Assembly (NCBI GenBank): GCA_963576785.1
Contig: OY756145.1
Location: forward strand, 1,302,001-1,366,000
From: Chlorophyllum brunneum
Taxonomy: Eukaryota > Basidiomycota > Agaricomycetes > Agaricales > Agaricaceae
DNA: 64,000 nucleotides
Direction of reading: 5' to 3'
Position numbers and translations under genes: made by a program. Within the stretch, counting starts at the first letter, position 1. Each line of letters starts with the position of its first letter. Under the pieces are notes generated by a model that saw only the letters and a list, made by a program, of their open reading frames with translations, did not search any database and had not been told where the DNA came from. This document shows positions 1 to 11,606 of the stretch, one piece after another.

Positions 1-1305
1 AAGACATTTGACACATCACTTAGTGGAAATCCTGTGGGTCATCAAGTGGATTTGCTCAACAATACTCTTTGTGAGTACCATGAGGATAGACAGGTAGTTT
101 ACACAGTGACAGATGCAAGTCTACTGTTGGTTGGGGACTATCAGGTGGTTTTGCCTGCCCATGTTTATGGAGGGACATATTTGCTTTGTACATTGTGTCA
201 CCCAGCTAGCAAGGTTACAGCCCTAATGTTGAGCTTTTTGCTATCCTATGGCTTTGGGAACTGCTTCTGCAGTTGCTGAGGCTGTACATATTGCAGTCTT
301 TATGGACTTGATTGGTTCTGCCAAGTGAGCTCTTGATCTGTCTGTACAGTCTGGCCAAGGACATTCCCTGGCTGTTTGTCATCTCCTATTAGAATGGTGC
401 AGGGATTGTCCTGACCATTCCCTCACTTTCTGGTCTGTTCCATCTTCAGCAAAGTGGTCCATTCATCAGATGGTACATGAATATGCAAACAACCTCTGAG
501 TTGCTGTTGGGCATCACCCAGTAACGTCTCTTGATTCACTGCATAAACTCAATGTAGCAGCCATACAAAAGGCCTGGAAAGTCTCTTTCCAGGACTTCTC
601 TTATTGTGGTTCAAACTTCCTTGCCCTCAAGGATAACAAGAACAAAATTTTACAGCCAACATACCTCCATAGGGGTTCATGGCTTCCTTCATTTTCCTCT
701 CAGTCCATTGTAGTGAGAGCAAACTGTGCCATCCTCAGGTATGCACCAACCAATGAGTACTGCTCCTGGTTTCATCCTCTAGAGCCTATTGGCTGTGAGT
801 ATGGGGCTCTTCTGGAAACCTGCACTCATATCTACAAGAGACATCATGGCCTGCCAGTCTTTATTGGCCAGCTGGTAGATTTTAATTGCAAATTAACACA
901 TACTCTCCCTAGGGAGGGAAGGCTAGGAGTTGCTCATTATTCTGGTCTAGGATTCATGCATCTGTGTACATTTTCACGACTGTTCACCCAGACTGCCTGT
1001 CAGTGGTCTAGTTCTGTTAAGAGAGGTAAAGAAGAGAGGAGCTCAAACACAGACACAAACACAGACACAGACACAAAAGCAGGTAAAAACCTTATATTTG
1101 AGAGAGCTAGGACACTTTTTATATACCAAAACTACATGGTCTGTGCACTCTAGATCATGTGACTATCTAAACAGGTCATCTGCTAACAAGTTTGGCCAGG
1201 GGAGAGCCCATCTTCGAATACCCTCTGTCAAATGTACTTGTCATAGTAGATACAGGTGGACTGCAATTGCATACCACCTTAAATATAATGATATAAAAAA
1301 AAAAA
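1..1305 (+). mobile_element. LINE K: 3' half of a Tad-like non-LTR retrotransposon, decayed
   Basis: The translation begins inside the RNase H-like domain of a LINE ORF2 (VVYTVTDASLLLVGDYQ). After stops and frameshifts it continues to the C-terminal part that fragment 46699-48450 keeps open. A 3' UTR and an A-run ending near 1305 follow. The 3' end motif GGACTGCAATTGCATACC is a CpG-decayed form of the motif seen in the other copies. The element enters from outside the window, so its 5' end is unknown. It appears to be inserted into LINE L, because the opposite-strand LINE sequence stops exactly at this A-run. Clearly non-functional. Confidence 0.85.
1015..1198. repeat. Short solo LTR (184 bp) inside the LINE K 3' UTR
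   Basis: The segment starts TGTTAAGAG and ends GCTAACA, so it has TG...CA ends. It interrupts a 3' UTR that is continuous in LINE E and the composite copies (...GGTCTAGTTTGGCCAGG). The flanks are AGTTC (1010-1014) and AGTTT (1199-1203), a 5-bp TSD with one C-to-T change. Inside is an ACAGACAC-type repeat (about 1045-1075) and a TTTTATATACC box. The repeat and TATA layout resemble the 304-bp LTRs at 2067 and 26408, but this one is much shorter, so it may be a deleted or distinct family. Confidence 0.65.
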
Positions 1306-2450
1306 GAGATGAAAACCTGGTGATGCTTTGAGTGCAAAGGGCTCAAACATCTCCATCAATTCTGGCAAACAAGAGTTTGCCTCTGTGACTGGCCCCTTAA
1401 CCCTAACTGCCTGGGCAGGAGTCATGAGAGTGATTGATCTAGGACATGGAACACATCTAGCAGTATACTGACATCCCAGAATGCACAGGATAATTCTCAG
1501 AAAGTGTGGCTACCCTGTGGACAGCACAGGTAGCCAGCTTCTTGAGATAAAGATGGATGGGGATAAGGCCAGCTAAGGCCTCAGCTCCTCTAGTAGGGCT
1601 GGTGCAGAACATACCAGTGATCCACAATGCAGCTTTATGCTGCATGGTGTTAAGTTGTTTCAGAAGGGCCTTATTATGGACACCTTCATAAAACCAAAGA
1701 TGAAACCCATATGTAGCAATAGGCACTACACACAAGTAATAGAGGGTCCTCTTCTAGGTAGGAAGAAGTCCCTGAGACAAGTTACCAAGCATGCCTATGG
1801 CCTTGACCATAGACAGAGACTCATAATGTCAAATGTGCTCTTTAAACATAAGAGCCTGATCAAAAAAGAAACCCAAGTACCTCCAATGGGTCTTAGGGCA
1901 TGGCAGAGTATTACTGGTATGGGAGACATATCCCAAATCTAGCAGTAGGTTGTCATCTTCCCATTTATGGGAGAAATGAAAAACTTTGGACTTGTTATGC
2001 TCAACAGCAAGCCCAAATGAAGTGGTCAAACAATGTATAATCTGGTATGCCTGCTTGAGGCATACCTGTTAGAGTTGACCAGCTATCTCATCTTATTAGA
2101 GCTTATCTAGTATTATCTTATCTTATCTGGTTTATCTCATCTTATCCTAGATAGCCTTAGATAGTTAGTCATATGATTTGGTAGTACATAGACTACCCTC
2201 TGTACATATATAAGGAGTACCCCAGCTCTCCCAAATATCAATCCTTTACCCATTATATATTAGTGTCAGTGTCAGTATCAGTATCTGTGTCTGTATCTCA
2301 TCTCTCTTTTATCATCCTCTTTGTGTTACCTCTACCCTTTCTACTCCCTTCTGTGTTCCTACCTTTAGCAATACTAGGTTATGTTTCCAGGTTTTAGCCT
2401 GGGCAATGGCAAGGCCATCCATTACTTCTTTTCTCAGAACTCCAACCTGT
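1306..2450 (-). pseudogene. LINE L: decayed RT thumb/linker fragment of a LINE ORF2
   Basis: Read on the minus strand, pieces at 2029-1829 (AVEHNKSKVFHFSHKWED, then a CPKTHWRYLGFFFD stretch) and 1735-1457 (PIATYGFHLWFYEGV, NTMQHKAALWITG) match the region after the RT catalytic core in LINE B, LINE C and LINE E. Stops and frameshifts separate the pieces. The upstream end continues past the solo LTR as AIAQAKTWKHN (about 2440-2376), then becomes unrecognisable. The downstream end stops where LINE K was inserted. Same family as LINE E by eye. Non-coding now. Confidence 0.75.
2067..2370 (+). repeat. Solo LTR of family J (304 bp), copy 1
   Basis: The segment starts TGTTAGAG and ends TTTAGCA (CA end). 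It is the reverse complement of the 304-bp LTR at 26408-26711 over its whole length, by eye. Flanks are ATACC (2062-2066) and ATACT (2371-2375), a 5-bp TSD with one C-to-T change. It splits the LINE L reading frame between AKTWKHN and KQAYQIIHC. It contains a cluster of GATA/TATC cores (about 2083-2170), a TATATAAGG box near 2207 and a GTGTCAGTGTCAG-type repeat. No internal element sequence is present, so it is a solo LTR left by recombination. Confidence 0.85.
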
Positions 2451-2659
2451 CAATCACATAATTACTCCTTGTCAACACTCCAAACATCCTCCATGTCCTA
2501 GATAGTGAGTACTCTAAGTATGGATTTCTGTATGGGCCCATAGCCCCCATGCCCTCACATAATTCGAGGAGGAGGATGAGTGCTCATTGTACTGCCTCCT
2601 CAGAAGATGAAGATATGGCCACTGCCTTTGAGATAGCAGTCCAATGATTCTTGGTTTTA
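2451..2659. other. Unassigned junction sequence
   Basis: Lies between the last recognisable LINE L codons and the first recognisable gypsy protease codons. It has no convincing ORF, repeat or terminal motif. It may be decayed gypsy sequence after the protease or a deletion junction. Confidence 0.4.
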
Positions 2660-3351
2660 GAATCATTTGTTATCCATCTATGGTGAGTCTAAGGACAGTA
2701 TCATGGATGGCTTGTCCTTGTCTGTTGGTGGTTCCATTGGTATTAAGGATGGTGACTGGTATGTTAAGTGAACAGGTTGGTAGGTTCCATCGTTCTACAA
2801 GAGATAGGTCAATATAATTCCTGGCTGCTCCTGAATCTAGGAGGGCAAGGTGTTTGGTAGTTGTGCTTGGTAAGTGGACAGTAGTTGGAACACAGATAGT
2901 ATTGTTCTTTGGAACAATGTTAACAGTGGTGATTTGTTCAGTGTTGGGTTTGTGAGGTGGGTTAGGTCTGGGGTAGTCATTGTGTTATGGTGTCAAATAA
3001 GAAATCTGTGGTTTCTTTATAGTTTGAGATCTAGACATAGTAGCTAGTCTCTTTAGACAAAAGACTTGATTAGGTCTTCATCAGGATAACTATCTGCAAC
3101 ATTGAAGAGTTCCTCTATCTCTTCATCAGAGGCATCTTCCATTACTTTCACGATTTGGGTAGACTTGAATTGTCGCTTGCCTTAGTCAAAGCATTTGGAC
3201 TTATAAGCAGTATTCTTTGACATGCTGGTACAGTTCTTTTCATGGCTTTGTTGCAGGCAATTTCTGGAGAAATATCCAGCAGATTTGCATGTGAAACATT
3301 TTCGTTCATTGTATAACTTCCGGAGTTTGGGTGATAAGATAGCATTGAGTT
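2660..3351 (-). pseudogene. Gypsy I relic, part 2: zinc knuckle and retropepsin
   Basis: Read on the minus strand from 3351, the frame gives a nucleocapsid CCHC-like knuckle (KCFTCKSAGYFSRNC, near 3300). After stops comes a retropepsin block near 2850 (LALLDSGAARNYIDLSLV), with the DSG catalytic triad kept. RT, RNase H and integrase are absent to the left, so the relic is truncated. The LINE A insertion separates this part from the gag at 8802-10470; removing it and one TSD copy joins the two parts. It is a different gypsy lineage from gypsy A. The protease is recognisable, but the gene is broken. Confidence 0.75.
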
Positions 3352-3676
3352 TTTTTTTTTTTTTTTAAATCATCAATTTATATAGCGGTGCTCAATCACA
3401 GTCTGCATGTACATACATACAAAAGTAGAACATACAGAATGTTCAGAGCAAGGAAAGTAAACTACAAGTGAACAAACCCCATGAGACTCAATGCTATCTA
3501 GCACATACACTAGAGAGAAATTTGGTACCTAAGTTGAACAGCGGAAAGAAGAGAGGAGAAAGTCGGGAAAAAGGAGAGGATGAGAGAGAGAGATTGATAG
3601 AAAAGAAACTATCGACTCGCAAACACAAGGAGGAACAATGAACAGTACTAGCATATGGAGGGGCATTGCCCAGACA

Positions 3677-6600
3677 CTACAGGAAGGATGAATTTTGAAT
3701 GAAAACTACATAGAATAGTAGACAAGTGGGGAGTGAGAGAGGTAGAGAAATGGAATTGAAGTCCATAACCAGAAAAGCACAAGGAAAATATAAGAGAAGA
3801 AAGGACTCATGCAGGCACAGACCCAAACCTCTGATGGGCTTGACAATGATGTAATGGGGGTATTGAACCAGCATGGATACAAAGGCAATCAGGTTCCAGG
3901 GGGAAACTGAACATAGTGGGATTGCAATGTAAGAAGTTGATGAACTTCTTGATGGTGTTGATGCCATAGTGGTGATCAAAGTGTTGATACTGATAGAGGA
4001 TATGTGACCTGGTCTGAACCAGTTGATTGCTGCAGTAGTGACAAGATAAGTTCTCAGTAGAAAAGAACCTAAGGTGGTATTCTCCAATTGGGGTGTGGTA
4101 TAGGATGGTGCAACAAGCTCTTGCAAAGAGCTAGGGCTGGTATCCACATTCTTGTATCCATGGGCCAGAGTTGATGTGCAATGGTAAGGTGGAGGCCCCA
4201 TTCACTCATACTGGGAGATGGAGGAAGGAGCTACTGCTATATTTCTTGAACCCAAACATGGCCTGCCATGTGTGAATGGTGCATTTGGCGGACTTTTTGT
4301 GTAGGTAGGTAACAGAGTTGGGGATGTGGTGGTTTCAACCCTAGTTGGGCCAGGTGACTGTCTGAATCCAGTTATGCATAGCTTGTTAGATCCCATATTT
4401 GTACTTAGATGGAGTGTGGTAGAATGAGAGGCAGTGTTGGTTGGACTTGTTGAACCAAGCCAGAAGCACCTTTGAGGTGAGGATGGACTGTCACTGGCAG
4501 GAGTGTAGCAAATAGTCGAGTAGAAGTCTGGAGGCTACTAGGGAGTTGGTGAACATATGGATGTACTCAACCTGGTCGTAGTCATTGGTGGCAAGTACCT
4601 TGGTGATGCCTAGGTACTGTGCAACCAGTTTGGTATTAGTGGACATGGTTCCTCCGAGCCTCTTCATAATAGAGCTTCCTCCATCTAAGTGTCGAATAGT
4701 AGCTGCTGCTGTGAACTGGCTGGCAAGTGGGTTGGGATTGGGGTAGACCAATCTGTCCGTGCCTATAATAATGGACTTGGAGTCCATTGTCACGTTTGTC
4801 ATTACATCATCCCAAAGCATCTTCGAGAGGTGGGGGTCATCCTGGTTGAATCCTATGAAAGATACATTAGTAGAGAAACAGTCAAGTAACCTATGTCTGG
4901 ACCAGAGAGACTTAGAAACAGAGTTGAAAGATTCTACATAATGAGTCTTGGGGGTGGGGTGGGAAACATCCATCACAGCTCCAAGTGTCTTCTTCTTCTG
5001 AATATCCATGAAATTCTTGATGTGAAGTTGATGGGGGGAAGAATGATACTTTTTTGTCAATCTTGCCAATGCATGTTCATTGTCCAACATATGAAGCCTC
5101 GACATTTGTCATTCAGCCAACTTTTGGAGATGGAGTTTAATGGGCATGAGCCCTGCAAGGGACTCTATGCTACCAGTGGGAGAAGTTTTGAAAGCCCCAG
5201 TTATCCAGAGGGCTGCCTGTTGTTGCATTTTGTTGAGGATTTCACAAGTGCCCTTTGTGCACAATTTATCGTGAAACCACAGTTGGTATCTGTATGTCGC
5301 CACCAGAACAACACACAAATGATATAGGAGTCTCTTGTTGTGGGGGGATAGGCCATGTACAGAGTTGCCCAGCATCTTTATTGCCTTAATTGACAATATG
5401 GCTTTGGCAGAGTAGTAGCAGACATGTTCCTTGAAGGATAACATCCTGTCAAAGTAGAAACCGAGGTACTGCCAATGGGTCTTTGGCCTGAGAGGGGTGT
5501 GGCCAGTGAATGGAGGGGAACCCAGATCAATGGATGGATTGGAGTCCTGCCTCCCGTGCATGAAGTGGAAGATCTCAGATTTGTTGTGTTCAATCACTAG
5601 ACTGAATTTGTTCATGAGCTGCTCCATTTCACAGTACATGTGTTGGAGGATCTCAATGTTCTTCTCAAGGGAGGGGGATTGAGTGATGAGGGTACCATTG
5701 TCCATGAATGACAGGATGTTGAAGTCCCACCTATCATGATGTTCTTCCATGCAAACGTCAAAGATTTGGAGGAGGGGGGCAAGGTAGAGAGCAGATAGGA
5801 TAGGGCTGAGGGCCGAGCCTTGGCCAACTCCAACTACTGCGTCAAATTTGGGGAAGCTCTCGCTATTCCACAGGTAGGTAGTGTGGCATTTCTTGAGGTA
5901 GTTATTGAAGAACATTGTGATTTGGGGGGGAAATCTTGTCATGTGAGAATGTTGGTAAGGAGATTGTAATTGAGAGAGAGGAAGAATTGGGCAACATCGA
6001 ATACTAGAACCAATGTTTTCTTCTTCTTCATCCAGGCACCCTATATGATGTGGGTAAGGAAAAGGCCTGCATCCTCAGTAGATCTTTGCCTTATCACCCC
6101 TAGTTGGTATAGGTGGAGAACTTTGAATTTCACTGCCTCAAATTGTAGTTGCTTGGCTAACATCTTCTCCATCAGTTTGCCAAGCATATTGAGAAGGACA
6201 ATGGGTCAGAATGCCTTTGGAGAGGAGTAGTTGGGTTTATTTGGTTTAGGGATAATCACTGATGTGGATTGTTTGAAGTACAATGGCCAGTGTCCAAGTG
6301 ACAGGCATGCACAGCTGATTTTGAGGAAGAGATCAGTGCAAGTGTCAATGGCAGTGATCTGTTTGAGATAGGATCAGGAAATATGATCCAGGCTGGAGGT
6401 AGAGGAATTCAAGGTATCTTTGAGCAATTTCATCATCTCCAAGAGAGAGAAATCGACCCAAGTCCTATTTTCCAGGCCTATCAGTGGGGGTAGCTTGTCC
6501 AGGACAGTTGCGTTGATTAATTGGTCCTGAGCCAAGTTATAGTGGTGGTCGAGGGCAGTCCATAGGTTGTTCATATTGAGACAAGGTCGCCCATTATGAC

Positions 6601-7909
6601 AAATGGCTTCAGTGGCTGGGAGAGCTAGGCCTTTGACCCAGGGCATAAGGTCCCATGGGCATTGGTTGTCGACAGAGATTTCTTGTATCTTCTTGTTGAA
6701 GTAAGTCCTCTTTGTAGTCCTTATTGTCTTGTGAAAGGCATTCCATTTTCATTTGTTCCTTTGGTCCGTGCAATGTTCCGCCAGTGCCTTGGAGCATTCT
6801 TCATTCCACTAGGTTTTGGACCTAGTGGTGATTTTGACCTTCTTCACATTGCGATTCCAGGACCTGTTAAACAAAACTCCCAATTCCACTACAGCTCTCT
6901 CTAGCTTGTCTGTGTTGTTCATTGGCCAGTCTGTATTGTTTATTCCCTCCATGATATCCATAAGGAATTTGGTTTCTTTCTCCGAGCCTTTAGGAACCAT
7001 CATTCTCTCTATGATACCGTCTATTTGTGGAATAGGAATTCTAATGAGAAGGGGGGTGTGGTTGAAATTGTATCAATTGCTGTCCTGGATACTATGAATG
7101 GGAATATGCAGAAGCATTCCTGAGATAAAGATGAGGTCAATGACCATGTTGGGGAGGTTGGGGTCTGATGCATAACGTGTAGGTTTGGCATCAGACAGAA
7201 TTGATCTCTCCAAATTGAGAGCCTCGGTGACCATGAGGAGACAGTCCGCACTTGCAGGATATTGATCCATTGAAGGGTCCCATCTCTCAGATCGGATGTT
7301 GATGTCTCTACCCATAAGGAGGAATGGCAGAAGGTTGAAGAGGTGCTCCTCAAGGAAGTGGAGCACAGTGTTGCAGCTGTCATTGTATACATTCAACAGC
7401 AGCAGTTCTTCTCCTCTAGCAAATAGCAATATGCACAGGAGGTCTCGATGATTGATGATGTCTCTTCTGATGGAGGGTCAGAGGCATTTGAGTCTTTTGT
7501 GAGCAAAGGTGAGGACTCGGGGAATGGATTAATGGTTCTCATTGACCATCCTGCTAGACCCTTCAGGTTGAGGTCTAAGTCTTTGAGGAATACACCAGTG
7601 TCCAACTTGAAGGACTTCTTTGGCAATAATTGGGTAGGAAAGGAGGGTCCAATCTAGATGGATTGGGCCTCCTACTAGGGGTAAACCATTATTGGAGATG
7701 GGAGAGAGGATATCACAGAGGTATCTCCATGGGGGTTCTTGTATGAGAAGGAGGTCAACGTCACCTCTTTGTGCGAGGACTGTCTCCATCACTCCATACA
7801 ATCTTCCAACGTTATGAGAACAGACCTTTAGCTCACTCAATATCAAGCAAGGGGGCCTGACTTGATTGTCGGGTGTATTATTCATTGAGGGGGGGTGGTT
7901 TGGCTTCAA
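3677..7909 (-). pseudogene. LINE A ORF2: endonuclease, reverse transcriptase, RNase H
   Basis: In order on the minus strand come four blocks. First is an APE-type endonuclease (7909-7021, HNVGRLYGV, LLLIQEPPWRY, and the GRDINIRSERWDP block that corresponds to the GDxN...WD motif). Next is an RT (5942-5109), whose active-site motif reads FMDN where LINE C has FVDD, so a catalytic Asp is replaced. An RNase H-like domain follows (about 4890-4500, SIIIGTDRLV then TKLVAQYLGITKVL). Last is a C-terminal region to 3677. Several stops and frameshifts break the frame, for example between 6374 and 5942. The order fits the Tad/I group of LINEs that carry RNase H. Inactive. Confidence 0.85.
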
Positions 7910-7914
7910 CCAGC

Positions 7915-8801
7915 TGGGAATAAAGAGGAGGGGGGCAGTGGCACTCCTTTGTTGGCTCTACATTTGAGTGCTTTGTTGGCATGCCAGTTATGGTCAAAAT
8001 GGCGTTTCCAGAACTAGTATTTGTGGTCCATGACAAGGTGATCTTTGCCACAGTTGAAACAAGTTGCTTTGTGGGGGCATGGTTCTCTGGTGGGGGTAGT
8101 GGCGACAGGTGGGTTTGCTTTGTCATTGCCTTTGCAGCAATAGGCAAAGGCACAGTGGTTGGCAGTGGAGTGGGGACCTTTGCAGTGAGCACAGGTGAAT
8201 AGTCTTGCATGACATCAGATCAAGGGATGGCCCCATCTGCAGCACTTGGCACAGAATGGGACACCAGGGTTGGCGTTGGCCCTCTTGATATGGAAAAGGC
8301 CTCCATAGATATTAAGGAACTTATCCTCAATCTTTGCAATGTTGGAGCCTGCCTTGGAGTCCCAGATCTTGAACCACACCATGCAGGTGTCGGAGTGTTT
8401 GGAGTTGCACTGCACTCATGGTTGTATCATGAATTGGATGGTGTCTAAGTGAATAGAACTTCGAATGCTGGAGACCATGTTGGCCTCAGTGAGGATAGAG
8501 CCTCAGGGGGTTATGTAGCTAATGTTTGTGATCTTCATGAACAACTTGGACTTGGGAAGGGATGCTTCACCCATAGTAATCCCTCCAAACTTCTCCTTGA
8601 GCCATGCCTTGATGACATCAAGCTCAGTGAGGGTCAGCACCTCTGAGGTGTGGACCATAAGGCCCAGCTTACCCTGCAAGGCAACAATGACCCTCGTCTT
8701 GGACTTCTCTACTATGAGGCATGCATTGAGAGAGTCGATGATGGACCCAAAGTTGGTGACATTGGGTCTAGTGAGGAGGGGAATAATGACCTGCTTGCAT
8801 G
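7915..8801 (-). pseudogene. LINE A ORF1, C-terminal part with gag-like zinc knuckles
   Basis: The minus strand encodes a conserved block starting KQVIIPLLTRPNVTNFG (8796 onward), then VIVALQGKLGLMVHTSEV and KAWLKEKFGGI. It continues through a frame-shifted block with GVPFCAKCCRWGHPLI (about 8270-8215) and further Cys/His pairs before ORF2. This is the usual nucleic-acid-binding ORF1 of fungal LINEs: an RRM-like core followed by CCHC knuckles. The N-terminal half is missing because of 5' truncation during insertion. It overlaps the beginning of the ORF2 region in another frame. Confidence 0.75.
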
Positions 8802-10470
8802 AGATAGCATTGAGTTGGGCTGTGGCAAGTTTTGTGGCCATGCAGGCAACTTGCTGGGTAGTTGCATTTGAATATTCATCATCATCTGATGATGCTTCTT
8901 CCTCAGATTCTTCTCCTTCTTTGTCAGATCCTTCTCCCATTGGATAAAGATTATTGAGCTGCTGCTCGAGGATGTGGTCAACATCCATGGGACCATAGCC
9001 TAGGGGGTTACTACTTCTTTGAGTTGGCTGGTAAGGTCTTGCATAAGACATTGAACTTGATGTTTTCAGAGTGCAATATTTCGAGCAATGGAAGGTATGT
9101 TGTACTGGGTGACAATGTCCTATTGAGCTAAAATTCTGTTGTAGATGTGCCATTGTTGCTGTATTTTGCGTGGCTGTGTACCAAGCATTGATGTTGTTCG
9201 GGGTAGTGTTCTAACTATAGACAAGCCTTTTGTAATATGGATCCAGTTCTTTAATGAAGAACATGATTTTGGTCTCTGCATAGGTGATTCTGGCTCAGGT
9301 ACACATATTCTTGAATTGCTCAACATAGACTGTGATGGGTCGTCCATTCTGGGTGACATTAGATAGTTGATCAATGGTGATGGGGGTGTTGTTTGCGGGT
9401 AGAAACAAAGTGTCAAGTTCTGTGAGAAACTGTTCGATAGTCTGGGTGGGGCTGAAGACATTGTTGGTAGTATGTGAGATGGTATAGGCTTGCTTCCATT
9501 CCTTGGCTGATTCTTCCATGCTAAGGAGGGTGTACATGATTTTAGACTTGTCATTTGGTAGATTGTTGGGCTATGATGCGAAGTAGATCTGGAGGTTCTA
9601 CTTTCAGTTGGGATAGTCAAGTGGGTCACCATAGAAAACAGCAGGCTTTGGGAGCTTGGGGTCTGGCATGTTTGATCCTGTGGATGAGTTTGGTAGTGAG
9701 CTCGCTGGGGAGTTTGACAAGGATAATTGGTGGGTTTGTGGCTGTTGGGTTATTCTGAGTGTAATTGGAGGTCCTGGTATTCTGGTTGTCTGCTGGTAGG
9801 TACTGGCAGATACCACTAGTTGGGTTGTTTGGTAGCTGGTCAACTGATAGTTGGTTGTCTGGCTGGTTTGACTTTGTTGAGCTTCTCTTTCTCTTTGTTC
9901 TCAGAGTAGCTGGAGGGTTCCAGCGAGTGGGTTTGGTGAGTTCGATATGTTGTCATCAAATTTGTATTGGGGCTCAAGTTCTGGTGTCTGGGGTAGTGGT
10001 TCTTCAGAGTGCTCACTTCCATGTTCGGAGTGCTCAGGGTTGTCTGAGTGTTCAGACTTGGTAGAGATGGTTTCTCTGTACTGTTGGTCAGACTGTTGGG
10101 ATTGCTGGGATTGCTGTGATTGTTGTCTTGAGATCAGTTGTTGTGCCTAGTCAGGTTGCATGTAAGCAGATGTCTGATAAGACTCTAAACTCTGTCTTGG
10201 GGCAGGTTCACTGGTTCTAATCCTACTAACTATGGCACTAGTCAAGGGTCATTCAAAGGGTTGGGAAGTGGTTGAGGTAGACCATTGGATGGAGGCTGGT
10301 GGGGAATATTGAACTGGTTCTGGGTTTTGTTGGGAGGTTCATTGAGTAGGCTCAACACTATAAGGCTCTGCAGTCTTGGATTGTGATCTAGTCCTATAGA
10401 CTGGAGGTGCAGATGGAGTAGTCTCCTTTTGCTTTGCACAATGTTGGACTTGTTCAATCTTGACTGAGTT
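8802..10470 (-). pseudogene. Gypsy I relic, part 1: gag
   Basis: Translation on the minus strand gives an acidic/Gln-Ser-rich N-terminal region (repeated QQS units near 10085-10140) and a capsid-like segment starting PKLPKPAVFYGDPLDY (about 9650-9605). A frame-broken retrotransposon-gag region follows (9632-9120). A C-terminal linker contains YGPMDVDHI and an acidic stretch (9000-8870), ending at NAIS where LINE A entered. The frame is broken in several places by TAG/TGA. The start is placed near 10470 because the readable frame fades there. It joins to the knuckle and protease at 3351-2660. Confidence 0.7.
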
Positions 10471-11110
10471 GCACCTTTATCTCACCGACAATTATTTGTG
10501 ACTTCTTCCTGTACTTTCTGGGAATACATAACAGGTTTTGAGGGTATTCTCTACTGAGTGCTCTTGCTTTTTGAGGGAATCCGTTACTGGCATAACAGTA
10601 CCAAGGCATGATGTATCTTCATGGTTGCTAGTATCATCTGGCTGACTAGATGGCAGCCACTCAGTTTAGCTTCTCTATGGATAGCTTCTCCATAGCCTAG
10701 TGGTTGTGACCTTCCATTCCTTCTGGGTCTTCTTTCAACCAGAGTACTTCTCAATGGGAATCCAGAGGCAGGATGTATGGCAGGCAAGTTTCTCTTCTTC
10801 TTAAGGAGGAAACCACAAAGTCAGTCAATAGTGTATGTTCTATGAGCGGGTCTTTGTGCTTAGCCCTACTAACTTGAGGGGTACTCCAGGTACTGGCAGG
10901 CACAGTGTGGGTCCTATGTGACTGATAGCAAGTTACGCTCCTATGTGACAGATAGGCACTGTGTACAACTCTTCTCAGCTTCCTGTAACAGTAACAATGG
11001 CAATAATGCAGAAAGATATTATCCTTGTTCAGCAATAATGGCAATAATACAGATAACACTGGAGTTCTTGTTCCCTATGCCGAAATGACTCAGCGGAAGC
11101 TTTGATCTAT
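10471..11110. other. Unassigned; possibly leader or LTR of gypsy I
   Basis: No ORF of recognisable origin. The sequence is upstream of the gypsy I gag on the minus strand and could be its leader and 5' LTR. It contains two copies of a TATTATTGCCATT-type word near 10990-11050. I found no TG...CA pair with a matching TSD. Confidence 0.35.
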
Positions 11111-11473
11111 TGTTACGGATTCAGCTACTAAGAGCAGTTGAAGAGGATGCAACTTCTAGAGTATGGCCTTAATACCTATCTCAGCCAAGTAACCAGATAA
11201 GCAAACATTATCAAACTGTCATTACTTAACCAAGAAATGGGAATCCCATTTATCTTGTATCTCTGAGTGATGAGGGTGAGTAGAGAATAAGCAGTTAAGC
11301 AATCTTCTATTGATTGACAGTAACTGTCAATGGAAACTCTTCTTAGGTAATCAAGAAGGCTATCCCTGTAGAAGATCAAAGCTTAAGCTTTGACTTCCTA
11401 ATACAGTTGGCTATTTATACTAACTACTTCTTTTCTATAAATACTATGGAGTATAGATAATGAGACTAAAACA
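11111..11473 (-). repeat. Candidate LTR (363 bp)
   Basis: On the plus strand it starts TGTTACGGATTC and ends GACTAAAACA, so both strands give TG...CA ends. Read on the minus strand it has a TATA-like TATTTATAG box. It lies downstream of the minus-strand relics, where a 3' LTR would be. The flanks (TCTAT and AGTTT) do not form a TSD, so the call is tentative. Confidence 0.35.
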
Positions 11474-11606
11474 AGTTTCACAATGTGAAACTAATAGTTA
11501 TGAAACTCAAGACAAAATACTACTAAAGATAGACATGAAACTGATAAAGGTAAAACAACTAAATATAGAGCAAAGTGAAACTGATAAAGATAAAATAGAT
11601 GAGTGC

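Larger units (their letters stand above)
3352..8801 (-). mobile_element. LINE A: 5'-truncated Tad-like LINE with 15-bp TSD
   Basis: A poly(A) tail appears as a T-run at about 3350-3366. The 15-bp sequence AGATAGCATTGAGTT is found at 3337-3351 and again at 8802-8816, an exact TSD. The inner sequence is the 3' part of ORF1 and all of ORF2 of the LINE family also seen at 28695-35469. It is truncated at its 5' end inside ORF1, at a point equivalent to KQVIIPLLTRP in LINE C. The target was the gag gene of gypsy I. The 3' terminal motif (GGACTGCGATTG-type, CpG-decayed here) matches LINE C. Confidence 0.92.

Noticed and set aside
1..2450. LINE 5' inversion by twin priming, because the same family appears in both orientations side by side
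   Set aside because: In twin priming the inverted part lies 5' of the sense part. Here it lies after the poly(A) of the sense part, so insertion of one LINE into another explains it better.
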